A DNA stretch of 57,760 bases from an uncultured Saprospiraceae bacterium (GTDB lineage: Bacteria; Bacteroidota; Bacteroidia; Chitinophagales; Saprospiraceae): the NCBI GenBank assembly GCA_937959275.1, contig CALGLU010000011.1:1-57760 (forward strand), read 5' to 3'. The notes beneath the pieces are model-generated. The model did not search any database. It was not told where the DNA came from and worked only from the letters and a program-made list of their open reading frames with translations. Of the stretch, positions 52,067 through 57,760 are shown one piece after another. Every line of letters starts with the position of its first letter. Within the stretch, counting starts at the first letter, position 1. The position numbers were made by a program, and so were the translations under genes.

Positions 52067-53665
52067 ATGAAACAGATGTTCACCGTTTGCCTTGGGTTTA
52101 TACTAGCTATCTCATTATCCGCCCAAGGCCCTATTGAAGAATCTCCACTCGTCCTAGAAGGAGAAGGCCCATATTCACAACTCATCATCAGAGGCGCCAC
52201 CTTAATCAACTCAACAGGCGCACCACCGATCGGCCCAGTCGATATCGTCATCGAGAATAACACGATTGTAAATATAAAAACAGTCGGCTATCCAGGCGTC
52301 GAAATAGACTCTACAAGTCGACCAAAATTGAAAGCCGGTGGACATGAGATCGATGCACACGGCAAATATATCCTGCCTGGCTTTGTCGATATGCACGCGC
52401 ACATTGGTGGCCGCTGGCAAGGAGCTGATGCAGAATATGTGTTTAAGTTATGGTTGGGTCATGGTATTACGACGATCAGAGATCCGTCATGCGGGAATGG
52501 CTTGGATTGGGTGCTCAAGCACAAACAACTAAGTAATGAAGGCAAAATAACAGCACCAAGAATATTGGCTTATACAGCTTTTGGTGCGGGAGAATATGAC
52601 CCGATTAGTACACCAGAACAGGCGAGACAATGGGTGCGGGACAATGCGCAAAAGGGCGCTGATGGCATCAAGTTTTTTGGCTTAGCACCAAAATTATTTG
52701 AAGCAGCCTTAAGTGAAAATAAAAAATTAGGATTGCGATCGGCTTGCCACCATGCACAGCTGGAAGTGGGGCGATGGAATGTCTTGAATTCGGCGTATGC
52801 GGGCTTGACATCGATGGAACATTGGTATGGTTTACCAGAAGCTTTATTTGAAGACAGAACGATTCAGGATTATCCTTTAGATTATAATTATCAAAATGAG
52901 CAGCATCGCTTTGGAGAAGCGGGGCGCTTGTGGAAGCAGGCAGCGAAGCCGTATAGCTTGCACTGGAATACGGTGATGGAGGAATTATTGGCTTTGGACT
53001 TCACCTTGGATCCGACCTTTAATATTTATGAGGCGAGTCGGGATCTGATGCGTGCGCGGCGAGCGGAGTGGCATGAGGAATATACGATTCCTAGTTTATG
53101 GCGCTTTTATCAGCCGAGCAAAAAGTCGCATGGGTCGTATTGGCATTTTTGGGGGACAGAAGAAGAATCTAATTGGAGAGAGAATTATAATTTGTGGATG
53201 ACCTTTGTGAATGAATATAAAAATCGGGGTGGGCGTGTGACGGCTGGTTCGGATTCAGGCTTTATATTTCAGTTGTATGGCTATGGTTATATACGAGAGT
53301 TGGAGTTGTTGCGTGAGGCGGGCTTTCATCCGTTGGAGGTGATTCGCTCAGCGACCTTGTCAGGTGCTGAGGCATTGGGGATGGATGATGAGATTGGGAG
53401 TATAGAGATTGGTAAGAAAGCAGATATTATTGTGATCGATGAGAATCCCTTACAGAATTTAAAAGTGTTTTATGGGACTGGTGCGATCAAGCTGACAGAT
53501 GACAATGAGGTGGTGAGAGTTGGCGGCGTGCGGTATACGATTAAAGATGGGATAGTCTATGATGCTAAGCGCTTGTTGGAGGATGTGCGCAAGATTGTGC
53601 GGGATAAAAAAGATGAGGAGGGGTTTGAGATTTTGCAGCCGGGGATTAAGAAGGTGAAGCCGTAG
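52067..53665 (+). CDS. secreted metal-dependent amidohydrolase
   Basis: A 532-residue exported amidohydrolase (signal about 1-20, ending LSLSAQ-like). The composite beta-sandwich includes IRGATLINSTG and EIDAHGKYILPGFVDM. The metal-binding HAH motif is H110/H112, and later metal ligands occur in SACHHAQLE, LTSMEHW and TAGSDSGF. The sandwich closes with SIEIGKKADIIVIDENPL. It resembles imidazolonepropionase/prolidase-like enzymes; the substrate is unknown. Codon third positions change along the gene: rich in C early, rich in G after about 52.7 kb. Confidence 0.88.
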   Translation: MKQMFTVCLGFILAISLSAQGPIEESPLVLEGEGPYSQLIIRGATLINSTGAPPIGPVDIVIENNTIVNIKTVGYPGVEIDSTSRPKLKAGGHEIDAHGKYILPGFVDMHAHIGGRWQGADAEYVFKLWLGHGITTIRDPSCGNGLDWVLKHKQLSNEGKITAPRILAYTAFGAGEYDPISTPEQARQWVRDNAQKGADGIKFFGLAPKLFEAALSENKKLGLRSACHHAQLEVGRWNVLNSAYAGLTSMEHWYGLPEALFEDRTIQDYPLDYNYQNEQHRFGEAGRLWKQAAKPYSLHWNTVMEELLALDFTLDPTFNIYEASRDLMRARRAEWHEEYTIPSLWRFYQPSKKSHGSYWHFWGTEEESNWRENYNLWMTFVNEYKNRGGRVTAGSDSGFIFQLYGYGYIRELELLREAGFHPLEVIRSATLSGAEALGMDDEIGSIEIGKKADIIVIDENPLQNLKVFYGTGAIKLTDDNEVVRVGGVRYTIKDGIVYDAKRLLEDVRKIVRDKKDEEGFEILQPGIKKVKP

Positions 53666-53720
53666 GGTATAGGTTCAAATTTGAATACAAGAAGTCAAAT
53701 AACTTCATCCTCAATTGGGG

Positions 53721-55034
53721 ATGAGCGAACAGTTCGATATGATGCGTCCAAAAGATTACTCAAGAAGAAGGTTTATCAAACAGTCTTCTGCCATGTTGAC
53801 TGGTTTCCCTATAGCAGCAGGGAGTGATTTGTCTAATGTATTACTAGATACTATGGAACAAGAAACAAAACTCAATGCCTCCCAAAATAGCATTATCGGG
53901 CAGTATGGTCCATGGGCAGCTTCTTTAAAAGAAGACCCGCCAAAGTTGTCCTTTCGTCAAGCGAAATGGAAAAAACGAAAAAAGTGGCATAAAAAAGCCA
54001 TGAAAAAAGTGATGGCGCATTTGGGTAAACCAATGATTCAATTCTCGCCTACAGTCACCATTGAGCGGACATACCAATATGATGGATTAGATATTGAAGA
54101 GCTAAGCTGGGCCTTGCCATATGGTCGGCCTACCAAAGCGATTTTATTAAAACCTCAAGGAGCGACCAAGCCACTACCAGCCATCTTAGGACTCCACGAC
54201 CACGGAGGGAATAAATATTTTGGTCGACGAAAAATAACCCGTACCAGTGATTCGCCCCACCCTTTGATAGAGCAACATCAATTGGATTATTACGAAGGCC
54301 GTGCATGGGCTAATGAGATAGCTAAAAGAGGATATGTGGTGTTGGTGCCAGACAATTTCACCTTTGGTAGCCGACGGGTTCACTATCAGGATGTTGCTGG
54401 TTCTGCAAGAGGTATTTTGAAGGCTGATCATAAAGACGATGAGATAGAAGCCAATGAAAATATTGAAGACTATAATTCATGGGCAGAGAATCATGAGCAT
54501 ATCATGGCCAAATCATTATTCTGCGGAGGCACGACTTGGCCAGGTGTTTTTTTATTGGAAGACCAATGGGCTTTGGACGTATTGAGTGCTAGAAAAGAAG
54601 TAGATAGTGAGCGGATAGGTTGTGCTGGATTGTCTGGAGGAGGGCTGCGTACCGCTTATTTAGGAGGACTAGATGCAAGAATAAAATGTGCTGTTTGTGT
54701 AGGCTTCATGTCCACATGGAATGACTTTTTATTAAATAAAACCTACACACATACGTGGATGACATATATCCCCATCCTACCTAATTATTTAGATTTTCCA
54801 GAAATATTTGGATTGCGGGTGCCGCTGCCAACGATGGTTCAAAGTTGTAATGCTGATCCCTTATACACCTTGCCAGAAATGAAGCGGGCCGATGAGATTC
54901 TTCAAGACGTGTTTCAGAAGGCTGGTGCAAGTGAGCGATACAAAGGCAATTTTTATGAAGGTGGACATAAATTTGATCGAGCTATGCAGCAGGATGCGTT
55001 TGAATGGTTTGATCAATGGTTGGTTGAAAATTAG
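53721..55034 (+). CDS. Tat-exported dienelactone-hydrolase/acetyl-esterase-like protein
   Basis: About 437 residues with a twin-arginine signal (SRRRFIKQSS). An alpha/beta-hydrolase follows with the oxyanion region LGLHDHGGNKYFG, the nucleophile Ser in GCAGLSGGGLRTAY (about S305), the acid in CNADPLYT and the His in YEGGHKFDRA. It is related to large bacterial dienelactone hydrolases and acetyl xylan esterases. It starts 55 bp after the amidohydrolase gene on the same strand and may share its transcript. The role is probably ester cleavage on plant or algal material in the periplasm. The TTG at 53715 is a less likely start. Confidence 0.82.
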   Translation: MSEQFDMMRPKDYSRRRFIKQSSAMLTGFPIAAGSDLSNVLLDTMEQETKLNASQNSIIGQYGPWAASLKEDPPKLSFRQAKWKKRKKWHKKAMKKVMAHLGKPMIQFSPTVTIERTYQYDGLDIEELSWALPYGRPTKAILLKPQGATKPLPAILGLHDHGGNKYFGRRKITRTSDSPHPLIEQHQLDYYEGRAWANEIAKRGYVVLVPDNFTFGSRRVHYQDVAGSARGILKADHKDDEIEANENIEDYNSWAENHEHIMAKSLFCGGTTWPGVFLLEDQWALDVLSARKEVDSERIGCAGLSGGGLRTAYLGGLDARIKCAVCVGFMSTWNDFLLNKTYTHTWMTYIPILPNYLDFPEIFGLRVPLPTMVQSCNADPLYTLPEMKRADEILQDVFQKAGASERYKGNFYEGGHKFDRAMQQDAFEWFDQWLVEN

Positions 55035-55051
55035 ATTTAGCTCAGATGCAA

Positions 55052-55083
55052 AAATCACCCACCAAACCTCCCTCGAGCGAGGC
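55052..55083. repeat. possible solo relative of the DUF559-cassette hairpin end
   Basis: Read on the minus strand the sequence is CCTC-GCTC-GAGG, then GAGGTTTGGTGGGTGATT, the same order of small stem and G-rich tail as the DUF559-cassette ends, though with several changes. On the plus strand the stem followed by TTTTT could also act as a terminator for the esterase gene. Confidence 0.35.
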
Positions 55084-55252
55084 TTTTTCACTTCAACTTA
55101 AAAAAGACTAATTATGTACAGAAAGACTTGAATATTTTTTAATTAAAACACGTTCCGCGCCTTCGCATCGTAGCATGTTTCCCTTCCACTCCCTGTGATC
55201 ATCACGGGTTAAATAGTATATTTTAGAAAAACATTTAATTTTAAAGAATATC

Positions 55253-56608
55253 ATGTCAAAATCAAGAAGACATTTTCTAAAAACCACAGGGATAAGCGCT
55301 GCAAGTCTAGCAACAACTGGCCTGCCCTTCGATCAAAAATCTAGTATGAAAGATAATGGCGTTGAAGTTGTGAACCCAAGACATCGAGTCCCAGTCAGCT
55401 TCATTATTGATGATTCTACAACTTTGGTCAATTTAGCTCATTTTGGCATCCCACAGTTTGCCGAAGTGTTCCCAGAAAACTATCAGCAGGATTGGCGAAG
55501 CTTGCCTAGGGAAATTCCAGACAGCTTTGTGCGTGAATTTGGGGAGTGGTGTCATGAACACGGCATTAAGGGAAAATATAGTATTGTCCCGTATCCTGCA
55601 TGTACGGGCTGGGTCAATCAGTTTATACCTGGGTGGACGAAAAATGAATTAGAAGACAGCCTTCAATTAGTACGTGACTTGATGGTGCCCGATTGGGACA
55701 TTCATCCTGAAATGATTAGTCATACACGAGTCATTGATATTAAAACGGGGAGACCGTTTCCCTTTGCGACACCAGACTATATGGAAAATTGGGAATGGAG
55801 TCAACAAAAAAGCGCAGATGAATTGGCTGCTTATCAAACCTATGCCTTACAAATTCTAAAAGATGCAGGCTTGTATTGTGATGGATTGACAACTCCGGGA
55901 GGCTATGGCAGTAAAAATAAATCAAATCTGGCACAGGCTTCATTGGAGTCTGTAAGGGGCGTGTTTAATGCAGAAATTCCACATTATTTTAGAGACCTCT
56001 ATACTGAAAAAGAGCAGTCCGTTGCTCCTCAGGTATTACAAGTCTCAGGACTTAATAGTCATGATCCTAAATGTGTGGTATCCATCATTGGTTGTACAGG
56101 AGACTGGTTTGGTGGTTGGGACGGATTGACAACTGGCAATGTCGATAAATTTATTACCGAAGACCTCCAACAAGGTCGAATGGTAGACGTTATTGATTCA
56201 GGCGAGCCAGCTGTTATGGTTTGTCACTGGCCAGGCATTTATTATAATGGAGAAAAAATAGGATTTAATATATTCAAAGAAGTTGTCAAACGTATTCATG
56301 AAAAGTATGACCATCTGCAATGGATGAAATTAAGTGAGATTGCTCGGTACTGGGCAGCCAAAGAATTGACAACGATCGACCTAAGAAAGAATACCCTTCA
56401 TTTACATGCACCTTTTTCTTCAAAAGATTTTACCCTAAGCATTGCTCGCAAAATAAATAATCCCCGACTATTACAAAAAGGACAAGAACGGTCACTTCAA
56501 AGAGTTGCTAATAAACTTGAGCTAAAAGAAAATACTTGGTGCAAAGAAAATGGAAAAGCAATCGTGTGTTTTAATCTTGATAAAGGGGAGAATGAATTGA
56601 GCTTTTAG
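55253..56608 (+). CDS. Tat-exported protein, possibly polysaccharide-deacetylase-like
   Basis: A 451-residue protein with a twin-arginine signal (KSRRHFLKTTGISAASLATT). The mature protein opens VPVSFIIDDSTTLVN with an Asp pair (D53/D54), has WCHEHGIKGKYSIVPYP, and late MVCHWPGIYYNG, a set of His/Asp positions that recall the NodB deacetylase barrel (fDD motif and a late His). I cannot confirm the H-x3-H motif, so the class is uncertain. It has its own upstream spacer (55035-55252) with a short dyad CCCTGTGAT/ATCACGGG at 55192-55208. It is probably periplasmic and acts on carbohydrate. Confidence 0.6.
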   Translation: MSKSRRHFLKTTGISAASLATTGLPFDQKSSMKDNGVEVVNPRHRVPVSFIIDDSTTLVNLAHFGIPQFAEVFPENYQQDWRSLPREIPDSFVREFGEWCHEHGIKGKYSIVPYPACTGWVNQFIPGWTKNELEDSLQLVRDLMVPDWDIHPEMISHTRVIDIKTGRPFPFATPDYMENWEWSQQKSADELAAYQTYALQILKDAGLYCDGLTTPGGYGSKNKSNLAQASLESVRGVFNAEIPHYFRDLYTEKEQSVAPQVLQVSGLNSHDPKCVVSIIGCTGDWFGGWDGLTTGNVDKFITEDLQQGRMVDVIDSGEPAVMVCHWPGIYYNGEKIGFNIFKEVVKRIHEKYDHLQWMKLSEIARYWAAKELTTIDLRKNTLHLHAPFSSKDFTLSIARKINNPRLLQKGQERSLQRVANKLELKENTWCKENGKAIVCFNLDKGENELSF

Positions 56609-56669
56609 GTGGTGCATCAAATACATTTAGGAAGCTGCGCTCTACCTAACAGAATAATTCTCCTTCTAA

Positions 56670-56706
56670 TTCTATGTGATCTACTGTGTCTATGTGGTTC
56701 AAAAAA
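56670..56706. repeat. degenerate GTGTCTATGTGGTTCA-type intergenic repeat
   Basis: The stretch around TGTGATCTACTGTGTCTATG and GTGGTTCAAAA resembles a dispersed intergenic repeat I recall in many Bacteroidota genomes (CTGTGTCTCTGTGGTTCAAA). It is a single, decayed copy with no partner gene. The rest of 56609-56749 has no recognisable feature. Confidence 0.35.
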
Positions 56707-56749
56707 CAATACGGCGCGCTGTACCCAAAAGTATTTAATTCACTTCATT

Positions 56750-56941
56750 CTACGGTTTTATACTCTTCACTCGTACGTTTATTAAAGGCAGAGCTTCCAA
56801 CGCCTCCATAATCTCCCTCACGTCCTTAGCCTTAGTGTCTTCCAATTGCTTCCCTCTTTCCATGACTTCTTGTTTCAAACTAACAGCGCGATCTTGTTGT
56901 GACGCTGTGGGCGTGGCAGGTACATCATTTATTTTTCTCAT
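56750..56941 (-). CDS. small hydrophilic protein, doubtful
   Basis: A 63-residue open frame (MRKINDVPATPTASQQDR, then a Glu/Lys-rich helix SLKQEVMERGKQLEDTKAKD and ALPLINVRVKSIKP). The composition is protein-like and there is no better frame on either strand, but there is no recognised family, no clear promoter, and it lies in a region of gene remnants. It is listed as a possible real gene only. The gap 56942-57134 holds nothing I can name. Confidence 0.35.
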   Translation of the reverse strand: MRKINDVPATPTASQQDRAVSLKQEVMERGKQLEDTKAKDVREIMEALEALPLINVRVKSIKP

Positions 56942-57134
56942 GGCTAAGCTGGTGTTTGAAGTGCTTTAACAATATACTCTTAACTCACTTCATTGTGTGT
57001 TTATGTTGAAGATAATGAATTTAGCAAATTCTTCTACAAGAAAACATGAGGTTCAACATTGTTACTTTTAAGAATTCGTTGACGACAACATCACATGAAT
57101 ATCTCTTGACATCCTCTTTAAAACTAAGGGAAGA

Positions 57135-57245
57135 TTATTTTAGGTTACCTTGTGGAATGACTTTATGTCCTTTCTCTACACTTTCGTTAATAAAATCTGC
57201 AGTCTTGCCCCAGGCCATAACAGTTTGCCATTGCGTCTCCTTCAC
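57135..57245 (-). pseudogene. ssb: ssb fragment, truncated at the repeat junction
   Basis: On the minus strand 57245 down to 57135 reads VKETQWQTVMAWGKTADFIN followed by ESVEKGHKVIPQGNLK and a stop. This matches the middle of bacterial single-stranded-DNA-binding proteins (VKETQWHNLVAWGK..., then K-G-x-x-V-x-x-G-x-L). The OB-fold start is missing because the sequence switches at 57245 to the MITE-like repeat, and the 3' part stops early. It is therefore a fragment of about 36 codons and cannot form an OB fold. Confidence 0.75.
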
Positions 57246-57323
57246 AAGGCCGGTTCTGTAACGACGTACATGTGCAAAATACGTCAAAAGCACTAGTCAG
57301 TTATGTCTTGACAGAGCACTAGT
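57245..57323. mobile_element. right half of the MITE-like element
   Basis: These 79 bases match 47299-47377 at 76 positions with no gap: the segment from the central hairpin outward plus the right terminal repeat. The left half is absent. Immediately left is the ssb fragment and immediately right a SulP fragment, both broken at the edges of this half-element. Confidence 0.85.
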
Positions 57324-57760
57324 CTACTGTTGGATATTCCAGATAATATCATGGATTCAATAATGCATCCTAATTTTAGTAAAATAAATACAATTGAATT
57401 CTGGACTACTGTATTATCCATTTTAATCATTACAAGTATTGAATCTTTAGCCATTGCAAAGGCAATTGACAAAATTGACCCTTATAAACGAAAGACGGAT
57501 TTGAATAAGGATTTGACAGGAATTGGATTGAGTACGATGGTAGCTGGTTTGATTGGAGGTTTGCCAATTATTGCAGTCATTATTCGAAGTACGGTCAATA
57601 TCCATAATGGTGCGAAGACAAAGTGGTCTAATATGTATCAAGGACTTTTGTTGTTGCTATTTATCGTGGTCTTGAGTCCAATAATGAGACAAGTGCCACT
57701 ATGTGCTTTTGCTATTTTACTCGTTTATACTGGATTTAAATTGGCTTCGCCTGCCGTCTT
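57324..57760 (+). pseudogene. 5'-truncated SulP-family anion permease, runs off the window
   Basis: From the repeat edge the frame reads LLLDIPDNIMDSIMHPNF, then the SulP signatures SIESLAIAKAIDKIDPYKRK, LNKDLTGIGLSTMVAGLIGG and VIIRSTVNIHNGAKTKWSN, and continues past 57760. Homology begins upstream of the first ATG (57351), and an in-frame TGA lies at 57309 inside the repeat. In full-length SulP proteins (about 500-550 residues) this is the second half, so roughly the first 250 residues, including about half the membrane helices, are missing. The product, if any, cannot be a normal transporter. Confidence 0.82.

Noticed and set aside
57046-57261. 71-codon plus-strand open frame
   Set aside because: The opposite strand carries the recognisable ssb fragment and the frame ends inside the repeat, so this is a shadow.

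Overview
The window looks like a chromosomal segment from a Bacteroidota bacterium, most likely of the Saprospiria or a near relative. The evidence is family content and AT-rich composition: LytS/LytTR pairs, a PadR-PspC pair, DUF4230, DUF5723 and DUF4097 proteins, many SPII-type lipoproteins, a TAnnTTTG-type promoter element, and secreted metalloproteases that end in an IPTMGEWG membrane anchor. I saw no tRNA, rRNA, CRISPR array, prophage or transposase gene.

Layout. 0.2-7.5 kb holds a LytS/LytTR system, a TonB-C-terminal-like secreted protein, release factor 3, a cation/proton antiporter and a PadR/PspC pair. 7.6-8.0 kb is a non-coding repeat cluster. 8.1-16.6 kb (all minus strand) holds an outer-membrane DUF5723 protein with a partner lipoprotein, a beta-CASP nuclease, an anchored matrixin-like protease, and an ECF sigma / anti-sigma / DUF4097 operon. 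16.7-27.2 kb (plus strand) has a signal-less BtuF-like protein and then a tightly overlapping propionyl-CoA to methylmalonyl-CoA to succinyl-CoA operon: thiolase, enoyl-CoA hydratase, biotin carrier, short mutase subunit, biotin carboxylase, large B12-dependent mutase subunit and carboxyltransferase, with a lipoprotein and a DUF4230 protein downstream. 27.4-30.3 kb is a second anchored protease, of M43 type.

31.9-48.3 kb is the most coherent accessory region. A three-gene sensor operon (H-NOX haem protein, PAS hybrid kinase with receiver and Hpt domains, LytTR regulator) converges on an exopolysaccharide-type cluster. That cluster holds a TPR/outer-membrane barrel protein, a flippase, a STAS protein, a GT4 glycosyltransferase, a family-5-like glycosidase, a lipoprotein and a giant GT-C-like membrane protein; a GT2 gene lies beyond an inserted ParDE module and a MITE-like element. 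My reading is nitric-oxide control of surface polysaccharide; this is inference from gene order and motifs.

48.5-57.8 kb is patchy: a decayed toxin-antitoxin pair, a sulfatase with a beta-propeller lipoprotein, a DUF559 gene bracketed by inverted hairpin-forming ends, an amidohydrolase, two Tat-exported enzymes, and a junction at 57.1-57.8 kb. At that junction a fragment of an ssb gene, half of the MITE-like element and a 5'-truncated SulP permease abut. The best candidates for something undescribed are the DUF559/hairpin element, the MITE-like family with its chimeric junction, and the H-NOX/polysaccharide module.
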